Below are positions 55,164-64,000 of a DNA stretch of 64,000 nucleotides, piece after piece. A program made the translations under genes and the position numbers. The stretch comes from Enterobacter sp. JUb54. GTDB taxonomy: Bacteria; Pseudomonadota; Gammaproteobacteria; Enterobacterales; Enterobacteriaceae. How positions within the stretch are numbered: the stretch's first letter is position 1; each line of letters begins with the position of its first letter. Below the pieces are notes generated by a model. That model was given only the letters and a program-made list of their open reading frames with translations. It was not told where the DNA came from and searched no databases. The stretch is from contig NZ_CP060418.1 of NCBI RefSeq assembly GCF_014298075.1, positions 2,294,001 through 2,358,000 of the forward strand. The letters are read 5' to 3'.

Positions 55164-56233
55164 TCGTCATACAGCCCGGCCTGCACCACCGCGGTATGGC
55201 GGTTACCAGAGCGTATCCGCCGTACCGAATCGCGCACCACCAACGTGCCGTGCAACAGCAACGATCCACGCGGCGCATCCGGGCGGATCAGCCGCTGTTG
55301 CAGCATGTGCACCGCTTCAATCCCCAGTTCATCTCGCGGAACGTGCACCGCAGTCAGCGGTACATCCTGAATCGCCGCCAGGTTAAACCCGTCGATGCTC
55401 ATCACCGAAATATCCTGTGGCACCCGTAATCCGCGCTTTTGCAACGCGTTGACCGTGCCGGCGACCATGAAATCGCCGCCGACCAGAAACGCCGTCGGCA
55501 GCGGCTTACCCGCCTGGGCATCGAGCCACTCCTCTACCCGAGCCTCGGTATCTTTGGCGCTAAAGCTGGCGACGGTGAGCAGATCCCGCCCGTCGGCAAA
55601 GCGCATATTGCGCCCGCGCCAGGCCGCTTTAATACCGGCCAGCCGCAGTTCCATGGTATAGCGGCGCAGGCACATCACATTCAGCACCGCCCGGTGGCCC
55701 ATTTCGAACAGATACTGCGCGGCAAACTGGCCGATCAACCGGTGATCCGGCGCAATCGACGCCAGGCGCATCCCTTCATCGCGGCAGTTGATCAATACGC
55801 AGGGTTTCGCCAGATCCGCCGCCAGATCGTGAATATGCGGATCGTCAATGCCCAGCAGGATCGCCGCCTCGGTTTCGGGTTCGTTCATGCGGGCCAGGAA
55901 CAGGTTGGCATCGCTGTCGTTTTCTTCCAGCGCGCAGGTTCGCAGCCGCACTTCATGGGCACCCAGCGCCTGGTGAATACTCTGGATCACCCGGTAATAG
56001 TAGATATCCGAACGTTCATCAAACGCCCGCGGCGGTGCAAAGACCACCAGGCTATTGAGCAGCATGCGCCCGGCGGCAATGCCGTCCATTACCCCCATCT
56101 CGCGCGCGCAGGTCAGCACCGCCTGTCGGGCCTTTTCACTGGTGTTGGCTTTGCCGGCCAGCACCCGGGAGACGGTGCTCGCCGACATGCCGGTGCGGGC
56201 GGCGATATCGGCAATTTTTAGCTTTTTATCCAT
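55160..56233 (-). CDS. LacI/GalR-family transcriptional regulator
   Basis: About 357 residues from the ATG at 56233 (MDKKLKIADIAARTGMSASTVSRVLAG); a TTG at 56257 and an ATG at 56251 are alternative starts. The HTH is I-A-A-R-T-G-M-S-A-S-T-V-S-R-V-L-A-G-K-A-N and is followed by the hinge region. The C-terminal periplasmic-binding-like domain has A-I-L-L-G-I, P-T-A-F-L-V-G-G-D-F and I-S-V-M-S-I-D-G-F-N. It is divergent from an MFS permease and a GH31 glycosidase, with two perfect inverted repeats between, so it probably represses that operon and itself in the absence of an inducing sugar. Confidence 0.92.
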   Translation of the reverse strand: MDKKLKIADIAARTGMSASTVSRVLAGKANTSEKARQAVLTCAREMGVMDGIAAGRMLLNSLVVFAPPRAFDERSDIYYYRVIQSIHQALGAHEVRLRTCALEENDSDANLFLARMNEPETEAAILLGIDDPHIHDLAADLAKPCVLINCRDEGMRLASIAPDHRLIGQFAAQYLFEMGHRAVLNVMCLRRYTMELRLAGIKAAWRGRNMRFADGRDLLTVASFSAKDTEARVEEWLDAQAGKPLPTAFLVGGDFMVAGTVNALQKRGLRVPQDISVMSIDGFNLAAIQDVPLTAVHVPRDELGIEAVHMLQQRLIRPDAPRGSLLLHGTLVVRDSVRRIRSGNRHTAVVQAGLYDD

Positions 56234-56258
56234 TTTGTGATCCAGCTCCATCTTCAAA

Positions 56259-56274
56259 ATGAAAGAATTTTCAT
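56259..56274. promoter_or_regulatory. Operator 1 in the lacI-MFS divergent region
   Basis: ATGAAA-GAAT-TTTCAT, a perfect 6-4-6 inverted repeat next to the start of the LacI-type gene. It has the TGAAAnnnnTTTCA look of LacI-family (cre-like) operators. Confidence 0.6.
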
Positions 56275-56334
56275 GGGCGGAAAACCCAGTCTATCAAGCA
56301 AAGGTTTGGCTCTGCTGTGAGCATTTCGCCACCT

Positions 56335-56352
56335 TATGAAAAAGCTTTCATA
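56335..56352. promoter_or_regulatory. Operator 2 in the lacI-MFS divergent region
   Basis: TATGAAA-AAGC-TTTCATA, a perfect 7-4-7 inverted repeat with the same arms as operator 1, 77 bp away centre to centre. The paired sites suggest looping or control of both promoters. Confidence 0.62.
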
Positions 56353-56534
56353 AATAACGCTACTGCCCACCTGTATTCTATCTTAACCTGAATTGGTCCG
56401 ATAACTTCCATACTAGTCACGCGGACAAGGATATAAATAAAACAATATTATTCAATAAATTACAAGAATTGGTGTGACAACTCCGGGAGTGAGTGGGTCA
56501 TGCCCCCTACATAAAAAATCTTGTGGAGAGTTCT

Positions 56535-57836
56535 ATGAGCCAAGGCCTCAACAACGATATGGCCGCCAGCAAATCTCGCCGGGTGGTCAAAAATTTACGC
56601 TGGTGGATGCTGGTCCTGTTTTTACTCGGCGTCACCGTCAACTACATCACCCGCAACTCGCTGGGGATCATTGCCCCGGAACTGAAAGATACTCTGGGCA
56701 TTACCACCGAGCAGTACTCCTGGATCGTCGGCGCGTTTCAGCTGGCCTATACCCTGTTCCAGCCGCTGTGCGGTTGGCTGATCGACGTGATCGGCCTGAA
56801 GCTCGGCTTTATGATCTGTGCCACCCTGTGGGCCATTGCCTGCATCGCCCACGCCGGGGCGGGCAACTGGCTGCACCTGGCGATTTTACGCTTCTTTATG
56901 GGGGGCGCGGAGGCCGCGGCCACGCCGGCCAACGCCAAAACCATCGGCGAATGGTTCCCGAAATCTGAGCGTCCGATTGCGGCCGGCTGGGCTGGCGTCG
57001 GGTTCTCCATCGGCGCCATGCTGGCACCGCCGATTATCTACTTCGCTCACGCCTCCTTCGGCTGGCAAGGGGCGTTTATGTTCACCGGGGTGTTGGCCCT
57101 GCTGTGGGTGGTGCTGTGGTGGGTGTTTTACAACAACCCTGATAAGCACCCTAACCTCAGCAAGAGCGAACTCGAGTTTATTCGCCAGGATAATGAGCCA
57201 CCGGCGGTGAAGCTGCCCTTTTTCACCGCTCTGAAAACCGTCTCGAAAAATAAGCGCTTCTATGGGATCGCCATCCCGGCCTTTATGGCGGAACCGGCCT
57301 GGGCCGTATTGAGCTTCTGGGTGCCGCTCTATCTGGCGAAAGAGCACGGGATGGATCTGAAACAGATCGCCATGTTCGCCTGGCTGCCGTTCCTCGCCGC
57401 CGACCTCGGCAGCGTCGCCAGTGGCTATCTGACGAAACTGTATACCCGCTGGTTCGGCTGCACCCGGGTGAACTCGGTGGTCGCCAGCTCGGTCACCGGC
57501 GCCTTCCTGATGATTTCGCTGGCCCTCGTCGCCATTACCCGCGACCCGTATATCACCATCGTGCTGATCTCCATCGGCGGCTTCGGCCACCAGATCATCT
57601 CCTGCATGCTCAGCGCGCTGGTGGTGGAATCATTTGATAAAGGCCAGATGGCCACCGTCAACGGCATGCGTGGTTCCGCCGCCTGGATTGCCAGCTTCCT
57701 GTTCTCGCTATTAATCGGGGTGACCGCCGACAAAATCGGCTTCAACCCGCTGTTTATCGCCATGGGCTTCTTTGACCTGATTGGCGCCATCTTCCTGGTG
57801 ACATTTATTGCAGAACGTCGCGCCAAACGCGCCTGA
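56535..57836 (+). CDS. MFS permease, anion:cation symporter (ACS/ExuT-like) family
   Basis: 433 residues from the ATG at 56535 (MSQGLNNDMAASKSRRV), behind GGAGAGTTCT. Twelve hydrophobic segments. R-W-W-M-L-V-L-F-L-L-G-V-T-V-N-Y-I-T-R at the first helix and G-E-W-F-P-K-S-E-R in the central loop are typical of hexuronate/glucarate-type ACS permeases. The coupled GH31 glycosidase suggests import of an acidic or otherwise modified alpha-glycoside; the exact substrate is unknown. GH31 begins 14 bp downstream. Absent from E. coli at this locus. Confidence 0.9.
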   Translation: MSQGLNNDMAASKSRRVVKNLRWWMLVLFLLGVTVNYITRNSLGIIAPELKDTLGITTEQYSWIVGAFQLAYTLFQPLCGWLIDVIGLKLGFMICATLWAIACIAHAGAGNWLHLAILRFFMGGAEAAATPANAKTIGEWFPKSERPIAAGWAGVGFSIGAMLAPPIIYFAHASFGWQGAFMFTGVLALLWVVLWWVFYNNPDKHPNLSKSELEFIRQDNEPPAVKLPFFTALKTVSKNKRFYGIAIPAFMAEPAWAVLSFWVPLYLAKEHGMDLKQIAMFAWLPFLAADLGSVASGYLTKLYTRWFGCTRVNSVVASSVTGAFLMISLALVAITRDPYITIVLISIGGFGHQIISCMLSALVVESFDKGQMATVNGMRGSAAWIASFLFSLLIGVTADKIGFNPLFIAMGFFDLIGAIFLVTFIAERRAKRA

Positions 57837-57850
57837 GAGTGGATATAAAG

Positions 57851-60217
57851 ATGAAAACGCTTAAACATTGGACCTTACATCAACAGCTTGCCCATCACGT
57901 TGAGCTGACTATCGACGGGCAGCACACGCTGTGCCTGTATGTGCTGGAAGAGAGCCTGTTCCGCGTGCAGCTGAAACGCAAAGGCGGGCTGGCGCTGGAC
58001 CGCACCTGGAGCATTGCGCCGCAGCAGGATGTACCGTGGGAAGGGCGTCAGCGCGATGACCTGAGCGGCTTTAGCCTTCCCGCCTGGACCCTTGAGCAGC
58101 ACGACGACAGCCTGACTATCGCCACCGAACACCTGCGCGTCACCGTCCACCAGCCGCTGTGGCTGGAATGGAGCTATCGCCACGATGACGGCGAGTGGCA
58201 GCCGCTGGTGAGCGACCGCACGACCAGCGCCTATTTACTCAATACCCACGGCGACGGCGTGGCGCACTACCTGAGCCGCCGCAAAGACGAGCGCTTTTAC
58301 GGGCTGGGCGAAAAGGCCGGCGATCTGCAGCGCAACGGCAAACGCTACGAGATGCGCAACCTCGATGCGATGGGCTATAACGCGGTCAGCACCGACCCGC
58401 TGTATAAGCACGTTCCCTTTACCCTCACCCAGCGCAGCGACATCAGCTACGGCCTGTTCTACGACAACCTGAGCAGCTGCTGGCTGGATCTGGGCAACGA
58501 AATTGATAACTATCACACCGCCTACCGCCGCTGGCAGGCGGAAGCCGGCGACATCGATTACTACCTGTTTACCGGCCGCCGCGCCCTCGACGTCACCAAG
58601 GCCTTTGTCCGCCTGACCGGTAAAACACTGTTCGGGCCGAAATGGAGCCTCGGCTACAGCGGTTCCACCATGCATTACACCGATGCGCCGGATGCGCAAA
58701 ACCAGCTGATGAACTTTATCCGCCTGTGCGAGGAGCACGCGATCCCCTGCGACTCGTTCCAGCTCTCTTCCGGCTACACCTCGATCAACGGCAAGCGCTA
58801 CGTCTTTAACTGGAACTATGACAAGGTGCCGCAGCCCACGGTGATGAGCCAGCGTTTCCATGACGCCGGAATTAAGCTCGCTGCCAACATTAAGCCCTGC
58901 CTGCTTCAGGACCACCCGCGCTATGGCGAAGTGGCGGAAAAAGGATTATTTATCCGCGATTCCGAAATCGATGCGCCAGAACGCTCCAGCTTCTGGGATG
59001 ACGAAGGTTCGCATCTCGATTTCACCAACCCGCAAGCCGTCGCCTGGTGGCAGGAGGGTGTGACCCGCCAGCTGCTGGAGATGGGTATCGACTCCACCTG
59101 GAACGATAACAACGAATTTGAGGTCTGGGACGGCGAAGCGCGCTGTCACGGCTTTGGTCAAACCATCGCCATCAAACATATCCGCCCGGTGATGCCGCTG
59201 CTGATGATGCGCGCCTCGATGGAAGCCCAACAGCGTTTCGCCCCGGACAAGCGCCCGTACCTGATCTCCCGATCCGGCTGTGCCGGGATGCAGCGCTACG
59301 TGCAGACCTGGAGCGGCGACAACCGGACCAACTGGGATACCCTGCGCTATAACACCCGTATGGGGCTGGGGATGAGCCTCTCCGGCCTGTATAACGTGGG
59401 TCATGACGTCGGAGGATTCTCCGGTGATAAACCGGATGCCGAGCTGTTCGTGCGCTGGGTCCAGAACGGGGTGATGCACCCGCGCTTTACGATCCACTCA
59501 TGGAACGATGATCGGACGGTCAACGAAGCCTGGATGTATCCGGCAGTGACGCCGGCGATACGCAGCGCGATTGAGCTGCGCTATCGCCTGCTGCCCTATC
59601 TGTACACCCTGTTGTGGCAGGCCCATGCCGACGATGAACCGATGCTGCGCCCGACCTTCCTCGACCATGAGCACGACCCGCAGACCTTTGAAGAGTGTGA
59701 CGACTTCCTGCTGGGCCGCGACATTCTGGTCGCCAGCGTAGTGGAGCCAGGCCAGCGTCAGCGCCGGGTATGGCTGCCGGACAATGCCACCGGCTGGTAC
59801 GATTTTTATCGTGGCGAGTGGTTCGCCGGCGGCCAGTGGATCACCCTGGACGCGCCGCTGGAAAAACTGCCGCTGCTGGTACGCGCCGGCGCCGGTCTGC
59901 CGCTCAGCGCGCGCATCACCCACGTCAACGCCGCGCAGGATGACAGCCGCGAGCTGAAGCTGTTCCCGCTCAAAGGCGTCGGTACCGCCAGCGGGCTGCT
60001 GTTTGAAGACGACGGCGAAAGCTGGGGCTATCAGGAGGGTAATGCGCTGTGGCTGACATGGGACATGGTCTGCGACAGCCAGACGATAAACCTGAAGGTC
60101 ACCCCGCGCGGTCATTATCGTCCGGCGTGGCAGGCATTGAACGTTACCCTGCCAGCGGGTGAAACGCGCCAGTTGCTGATCAACGGTGAAGCCGCCAGCG
60201 AATGGCGTCCGGCATAA
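57851..60217 (+). CDS. GH31 family alpha-glycosidase
   Basis: 788 residues from the ATG at 57851 (MKTLKHWTLHQQLAHH); a GTG 12 bp earlier is also possible. It has an N-terminal beta-sandwich, a (beta/alpha)8 barrel and C-terminal beta domains. The catalytic nucleophile is Asp419 in T-W-N-D-N-N-E-F, and the acid/base is Asp490 in W-S-G-D-N-R-T-N-W-D. L-S-S-G-Y-T and H-D-V-G-G-F-S line the active site. No signal peptide, so it acts in the cytoplasm on sugars brought in by the upstream MFS. Typical GH31 activities are alpha-glucosidase, alpha-xylosidase and sulfoquinovosidase; I cannot choose. Confidence 0.93.
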   Translation: MKTLKHWTLHQQLAHHVELTIDGQHTLCLYVLEESLFRVQLKRKGGLALDRTWSIAPQQDVPWEGRQRDDLSGFSLPAWTLEQHDDSLTIATEHLRVTVHQPLWLEWSYRHDDGEWQPLVSDRTTSAYLLNTHGDGVAHYLSRRKDERFYGLGEKAGDLQRNGKRYEMRNLDAMGYNAVSTDPLYKHVPFTLTQRSDISYGLFYDNLSSCWLDLGNEIDNYHTAYRRWQAEAGDIDYYLFTGRRALDVTKAFVRLTGKTLFGPKWSLGYSGSTMHYTDAPDAQNQLMNFIRLCEEHAIPCDSFQLSSGYTSINGKRYVFNWNYDKVPQPTVMSQRFHDAGIKLAANIKPCLLQDHPRYGEVAEKGLFIRDSEIDAPERSSFWDDEGSHLDFTNPQAVAWWQEGVTRQLLEMGIDSTWNDNNEFEVWDGEARCHGFGQTIAIKHIRPVMPLLMMRASMEAQQRFAPDKRPYLISRSGCAGMQRYVQTWSGDNRTNWDTLRYNTRMGLGMSLSGLYNVGHDVGGFSGDKPDAELFVRWVQNGVMHPRFTIHSWNDDRTVNEAWMYPAVTPAIRSAIELRYRLLPYLYTLLWQAHADDEPMLRPTFLDHEHDPQTFEECDDFLLGRDILVASVVEPGQRQRRVWLPDNATGWYDFYRGEWFAGGQWITLDAPLEKLPLLVRAGAGLPLSARITHVNAAQDDSRELKLFPLKGVGTASGLLFEDDGESWGYQEGNALWLTWDMVCDSQTINLKVTPRGHYRPAWQALNVTLPAGETRQLLINGEAASEWRPA

Positions 60218-60224
60218 CCTCCCC

Positions 60225-60250
60225 GTGCCCTTCCCGTTCGGGAGGGGCAC
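60225..60250 (+). terminator. Strong hairpin after the GH31 gene
   Basis: GTGCCCTTCCCG and CGGGAGGGGCAC pair over about 12 bp (one G-T wobble) around a tiny TT loop. No T-run; it may also serve the opposing 24-codon ORF, which stops at 60257. Confidence 0.6.
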
Positions 60251-60256
60251 CACGCC

Positions 60257-60331
60257 TTAGACGGCAGCAATCAGAAAACCAATCACCACGCAGCACAGCA
60301 CCAGAATCAGCACGGTCAAAATAATAATCAT
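60257..60331 (-). CDS. Putative 24-residue membrane peptide
   Basis: A complete short frame: ATG at 60331, TAA at 60257, with a strong GGGAGGCGTGC ribosome binding site 4-7 bp ahead. The product is almost wholly hydrophobic: M-I-I-I-L-T-V-L-I-L, then V-L-C-C-V-V-I-G-F-L-I-A-A-V. It would form a single transmembrane helix, like known enterobacterial small membrane proteins. It sits between GH31 and ybiT, with more than 150 bp to ybiT on the same strand. I do not recognise a homologue. Confidence 0.6.
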   Translation of the reverse strand: MIIILTVLILVLCCVVIGFLIAAV

Positions 60332-60491
60332 TGCACGCCTCCCTGTTCAGCGTCACAGCACCGGGGATACGGTTGCGCCGTGATGCCACATCAGGTTGCT
60401 ATTAATTCACAGCATTGTGCAGTAAAGATGGAAATATGATGGCAATGCGGGCTGGTTGCGGGAAGGTTGAACAACAGGCGGGAAAGAATAT

Positions 60492-60515
60492 CCCCGGCAC
60501 GCAGGCGCGCCGGGG
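60492..60515 (-). terminator. Terminator of ybiT
   Basis: CCCCGGC (60492-60498) pairs with GCCGGGG (60509-60515), 10 bp beyond the ybiT stop on the minus strand; followed by ATATTCTTTCC in that direction. Confidence 0.6.
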
Positions 60516-60524
60516 AGGCTGACA

Positions 60525-62120
60525 TTAGTTGTCGATGCCTTTGCTACGCAGATAATCTTCGTAGTTACCGGTGAAGTCGATCACCCGTTCCGGCGTAATT
60601 TCAATCACGCGGGTGGCCAGCGAGCTGACGAACTCACGGTCGTGAGAGACGAAGATCAGGGTGCCCTGATACATCTCCAGCGCCATGTTCAGCGATTCGA
60701 TCGATTCCATATCCAGGTGGTTGGTTGGTTCATCCATCACCAGAATGTTCGGTTTTTGCATCATCAGCTTACCGAACAGCATGCGACCTTTCTCACCACC
60801 GGACAGCACTTTGGCCGGCTTTTTGATATCGTCCTGGCTGAACAGCAGACGACCGAGGATGCTACGCACCGCCTGCTCGTCATCGCCTTCCTGCTTCCAC
60901 TGGCTCATCCAGTCAAAGACCGTCATGTCGTTGTCGAATTCGTACTCGTGATCCTGCGCGTAGTAGCCAATGTGCGCATTTTCAGACCATTTGACGCTGC
61001 CGCTGGTGGCTTCCAGCTCGCCCACCAGGGTTTTCAGCAGGGTAGATTTACCCACGCCGTTGGTCCCGAGGACCGCCAGTTTCTCACCGACTTCCAGCAG
61101 CAGATTAACCCCTTTGAACAGCGGGCCGTTTTCAAAGCCTTTCGACAGCGCTTCCACTTCCAGCGCATTACGGAACAGCTTCTTATCCTGCTCAAAACGA
61201 ATGAACGGGTTTTGACGGCTGGAGGCTTTCACTTCATCCAGCTTAATTTTGTCAATCTGGCGGGCACGTGAAGTCGCCTGGCGAGATTTAGAGGCGTTGG
61301 CGCTAAAGCGGCTGACGAAGGATTGCAGGTCAGCGATTTGCGCTTTTTTCTTGGCGTTATCGGCCAGCAGGCGTTCGCGTGCCTGGGTCGCGGCGGTCAT
61401 GTACTCGTCGTAGTTGCCCGGATAGACGCGCAGTTCACCGTAGTCGAGATCCGCCATATGGGTGCAGACCATGTTCAGGAAGTGACGGTCGTGCGAGATG
61501 ATAATCATGGTGCTGTCACGCTCGTTCAGCACCTGCTCCAGCCAGCGGATGGTGTCGATGTCGAGGTTGTTCGTCGGTTCATCGAGCAGCAGAATATCCG
61601 GGTTAGAAAACAGCGCCTGTGCCAGCAGCACACGCAGCTTCCAGCCTGGCGCGACTTCGCTCATTGGGCCGTAATGTTGTTCGACCGGGATCCCGACCCC
61701 CAACAGCAGTTCGCCGGCGCGGGCTTCAGCAGAATAGCCGTCCATTTCGCCGTAAGTGACTTCCAGATCGGCCACTTTATAGCCATCTTCTTCGGTCATT
61801 TCAGCCAGAGAATAGATGCGGTCGCGTTCCTGCTTCACTTCCCACAGCTCGCCGTGGCCCATGATGACCGTATCCAGCACGGTGAATTCTTCAAAGGCGA
61901 ATTGGTCCTGACGCAGTTTACCGATACGCTCATTCGGATCGAGGGAGACGTTGCCCAGCGTCGACTCAAGGTCGCCACCGAGGATCTTCATAAAGGTGGA
62001 TTTACCGCTACCGTTAGCGCCAATCAGGCCGTAACGGTTGCCGCCGCCAAATTTGACGGAGATGTTTTCGAACAGCGGCTTACTGCCAAACTGCATGGTG
62101 ACGTTGCTGGATACTAGCAC
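60525..62120 (-). CDS. ybiT: ABC-F ATPase YbiT
   Basis: 531 residues from the GTG at 62120 ([20 protein letters not shown]), behind AGGATAACCCC; E. coli YbiT has 530. Two ATP-binding cassettes without membrane helices: Walker [10 protein letters not shown] and G-T-N-G-V-G-K-S-T, Walker [11 protein letters not shown] and V-M-D-E-P-T-N-H-L. Signature 2 is L-S-G-G-E-K-G-R, while signature 1 (M-S-E-V-A-P-G-W-K) is degenerate. The P-site tRNA-interaction linker (about residues 245-300) is basic. ABC-F proteins act on stalled ribosomes at the E site. Confidence 0.95.
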   Translation of the reverse strand: MLVSSNVTMQFGSKPLFENISVKFGGGNRYGLIGANGSGKSTFMKILGGDLESTLGNVSLDPNERIGKLRQDQFAFEEFTVLDTVIMGHGELWEVKQERDRIYSLAEMTEEDGYKVADLEVTYGEMDGYSAEARAGELLLGVGIPVEQHYGPMSEVAPGWKLRVLLAQALFSNPDILLLDEPTNNLDIDTIRWLEQVLNERDSTMIIISHDRHFLNMVCTHMADLDYGELRVYPGNYDEYMTAATQARERLLADNAKKKAQIADLQSFVSRFSANASKSRQATSRARQIDKIKLDEVKASSRQNPFIRFEQDKKLFRNALEVEALSKGFENGPLFKGVNLLLEVGEKLAVLGTNGVGKSTLLKTLVGELEATSGSVKWSENAHIGYYAQDHEYEFDNDMTVFDWMSQWKQEGDDEQAVRSILGRLLFSQDDIKKPAKVLSGGEKGRMLFGKLMMQKPNILVMDEPTNHLDMESIESLNMALEMYQGTLIFVSHDREFVSSLATRVIEITPERVIDFTGNYEDYLRSKGIDN

Positions 62121-62296
62121 GGGGTTATCCTGAAAAAGAGAATGAGAAGTGTGATACATCGGACATTATGCCAGCAAAACCATCACTTTTCACGGTTTGC
62201 CATAAAATCATAAGCACAGTCTGTGGTACGGTCTCTGTAATATTGCCCCAATCTTGTGCCTGAAACCTGATTTTTCCCTCAATCTGGAAGGAACCT

Positions 62297-63079
62297 ATGA
62301 CGACATACTCGCGCCATCCGGCATTCTTATCGCTCCAGGGCGGGATCAACTTTCGCGATCTCGGCGGTGTGTCCACCGTCGACGGTCGCCGTCTGCGCCA
62401 GGGAAAATTACTGCGCTCCGGCTCGTTGCATATGCTGACCGCCGAAGACCTTGAGCATCTGGACACCCTGCCGCTGACTCAGATTATTGATTACCGCGAT
62501 CCGCACGAAGCCCAGCGCAGCCCCGATAAACTCAATGATCGCGCCAGCTACCTCAACGCGCCCGCGAACCCGCTCACACCGTATGTTGATGCCAAAGTGA
62601 CAGAGCTAAATGCCGCCACGCTGAATGCCATGAACGGCGAACAGTTTATGCTGCAACTCTATCGTCATCTGCCGTTCAACAACGCGGCCTACCACCAGTT
62701 GACCGGTTGGCTAATGCAGCCGTTCGAGGGGGCGCTGCTGCAGCACTGCGCGGTGGGGAAAGACCGCACCGGCGTAGGCTGCGCCCTGACGCTGTTTGCC
62801 CTCGGCTGCGATAGCCATACCGTGATGGAGGAGTATCTGCTGACCCACGGCATGCTAAGCCAGGTTGAAGCCCATCTGTGTGAGACGCTCGGCGCTGAAC
62901 TGAACGCCCAGGGGCGGCAGAATCTGACGGATATCATCGCGGTGCGCGAGTCCTATCTCGCGGCGGCGCTGTCAGCCATTCATGAGCGTTATGCTAGTGT
63001 CGACCTCTGGCTGGAGCAGGAGTATCAACTGACGCCACAGGCTCGCGAGGCGCTGTGCTCAAGGCTTTTGGAGGGATAG
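62297..63079 (+). CDS. Tyrosine-protein phosphatase-like protein (Y_phosphatase3 type)
   Basis: 260 residues. The N-terminus has G-G-I-N-F-R-D-L-G-G, the family start motif, followed by G-K-L-L-R-S-G-S-L-H. The catalytic P-loop H-C151-A-V-G-K-D-R157-T-G fits CX5R with a Lys-Asp variant typical of lipid/tyrosine phosphatases of the LipA/IphP class. D-Y-R-D provides another conserved site. No signal peptide, so cytoplasmic. GGAAGGAACCT is the ribosome binding site. It lies between ybiT and ldtB, where E. coli K-12 has no such gene. Substrate unknown. Confidence 0.88.
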   Translation: MTTYSRHPAFLSLQGGINFRDLGGVSTVDGRRLRQGKLLRSGSLHMLTAEDLEHLDTLPLTQIIDYRDPHEAQRSPDKLNDRASYLNAPANPLTPYVDAKVTELNAATLNAMNGEQFMLQLYRHLPFNNAAYHQLTGWLMQPFEGALLQHCAVGKDRTGVGCALTLFALGCDSHTVMEEYLLTHGMLSQVEAHLCETLGAELNAQGRQNLTDIIAVRESYLAAALSAIHERYASVDLWLEQEYQLTPQAREALCSRLLEG

Positions 63080-63202
63080 TCATCCTGTTTTATCGCATCA
63101 CGCGATCTCAGGATTGATAAGGCCTGCGCACGAGACTTGAAACAACCGGCAAAAAAGTGTGATTTCGTACACATCTGATTTCCCTGTTGGCGGGAATGCA
63201 CA

Positions 63203-63208
63203 TATAAT
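63203..63208 (+). promoter_or_regulatory. -10 element of ldtB
   Basis: A consensus TATAAT, about 75 bp before the ldtB ATG. The -35 is poor (TTTCCC at 18-bp spacing). Confidence 0.45.
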
Positions 63209-63281
63209 GCGCTCCCATCTATTAGCTGAATAATCTGACAAAGGCCTGTGTGGCTTTGACACTGCACACGACATAACGAAT

Positions 63282-64000
63282 ATGAAAATATCGACACTTT
63301 TAGCGGCAGCCTTCGCTCTCGTCGGCTTTTGCAACACTGCCTCCGCAGTGACTTATCCGCTACCGACCGACGGTAGCCGACTGATTGGTCAGAACCAGGT
63401 CATTACGGTTCCTGAAAACAATAAACAGCCGCTGGAGTATTTCGCCGCGAAATACCAGATGGGGCTGTCCAACATGCTGGAAGCAAACCCGGGCGTGGAC
63501 ACCTACCTGCCGAAAGGCGGTACCGTTCTGAATATCCCGCAGCAGCTGATCCTGCCGGACACCGTCCATGAAGGCATCGTGATCAACAGCGCGGAAATGC
63601 GTCTTTACTACTACCCGAAAGGCACCAATACCGTGATCGTACTGCCGATCGGTATCGGCCAGCTGGGCAAAGATACGCCGATCAAATGGGTCACCAAAGT
63701 AGAACGTAAGAAAGCAGGCCCGACCTGGACCCCGACGGCGAAAATGCACGCGGAATACGCGGCTGACGGTAACCCGCTGCCAGCCGTTGTCCCTGCCGGT
63801 CCGGACAACCCGATGGGTCTGTACGCTCTGTACATCGGTCGTCTGTACGCCATTCATGGTACCAACGCCAACTTTGGTATCGGTCTGCGCGTGAGCCACG
63901 GCTGCGTTCGTCTGCGTAACGAAGACATCAAATTCCTGTTTGAAAACGTGCCGGTCAACACCCGCGTTGAATTTATCGATGAGCCGGTAAAAGCAACCAC
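63282..64000 (+). CDS. ldtB: L,D-transpeptidase LdtB (YbiS), 3' truncated by window edge
   Basis: The first 239 codons of a protein that is 306 residues in E. coli. It links Braun lipoprotein to peptidoglycan diaminopimelate in the periplasm. Signal peptide [16 protein letters not shown]...ASA, cleaved before V-T-Y-P. A LysM-like segment ([17 protein letters not shown]) binds glycan. The YkuD catalytic domain has I-H-G-T-N and the nucleophile Cys208 in S-H-G-C-V-R-L. The frame is open to the last base. Confidence 0.96.
   Translation, partial: MKISTLLAAAFALVGFCNTASAVTYPLPTDGSRLIGQNQVITVPENNKQPLEYFAAKYQMGLSNMLEANPGVDTYLPKGGTVLNIPQQLILPDTVHEGIVINSAEMRLYYYPKGTNTVIVLPIGIGQLGKDTPIKWVTKVERKKAGPTWTPTAKMHAEYAADGNPLPAVVPAGPDNPMGLYALYIGRLYAIHGTNANFGIGLRVSHGCVRLRNEDIKFLFENVPVNTRVEFIDEPVKAT

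Overview
The window is chromosomal DNA of a fairly GC-rich member of the Enterobacteriaceae. The best guess is the Klebsiella/Raoultella group. This rests on near-complete gene-by-gene synteny with the E. coli K-12 segment from ldtB (ybiS) to artP/ybjP, on the GC-rich REP-type palindromes (CCCGG...CCGGG), and on the accessory genes interrupting the synteny: a two-component system, a sulfatase with its maturase, a LacY-type permease and a GH31 cluster. The genus is inferred from memory of family sequences, not from a search. I saw no tRNA, rRNA, insertion sequence, prophage or CRISPR array.

Layout. 1-2.5 kb: the 3' end of a FadL-type porin gene, an unknown membrane protein and ybjP. 2.7-6.6 kb: the arginine transporter artPIQM and artJ, with ARG boxes. 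6.6-8.8 kb: an OmpR-type two-component system that E. coli lacks here. 8.9-10.5 kb: rlmC and ybjO. 10.6-14.9 kb: the putrescine importer potFGHI with a sigma-54-like promoter. 15.2-20.6 kb: ybjN, rimK, nfsA, ybjC, grxA, ybjM and ybjL. 20.65 kb: the small RNA gene rybB with a sigma-E promoter. 21-28.8 kb: an unknown membrane protein, then rcdA, ybjJ, ybjI, mdfA, ybjG, deoR and dacC. 28.8-31.1 kb: an accessory interval with unexplained terminators, a two-gene small-protein/MliC-lipoprotein unit and an exported protein made of three 27-residue repeats. 31.1-33.4 kb: gstB, yliI and bssR. 33.5-38.5 kb: a LacY-family symporter behind paired operators, then a Ser-type sulfatase and its radical-SAM maturase. 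38.6-48.6 kb: rimO, the glutathione importer gsiABCD with iaaA, and moeA-moeB. 48.6-55.2 kb: the glycyl-radical pair pflE-pflF, a long REP-like tandem array, ybiV and ybiU. 55.2-60.2 kb: a LacI-type regulator divergent from an MFS permease and a GH31 glycosidase. 60.2-64 kb: a 24-residue membrane peptide ORF, ybiT, a protein tyrosine phosphatase and the 5' part of ldtB.

How the genes fit together. Most are housekeeping import systems (arginine, putrescine, glutathione), redox and ribosome modification functions, and envelope maintenance. The least explained part is 48.6-56.5 kb. A 16-bp inverted repeat, ACTTTC-ATTC-GAAAGT, recurs in front of pflE, ybiV and ybiU, and at pflE it sits between a perfect FNR box and the -10. 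This suggests one anaerobic regulon for the orphan glycyl-radical enzyme, a sugar-phosphate phosphatase and the DUF1479 protein. Between pflF and ybiV lies an array of ten REP-like units of 70-73 bp. Within it a 285-bp block of four units is duplicated with a single mismatch.
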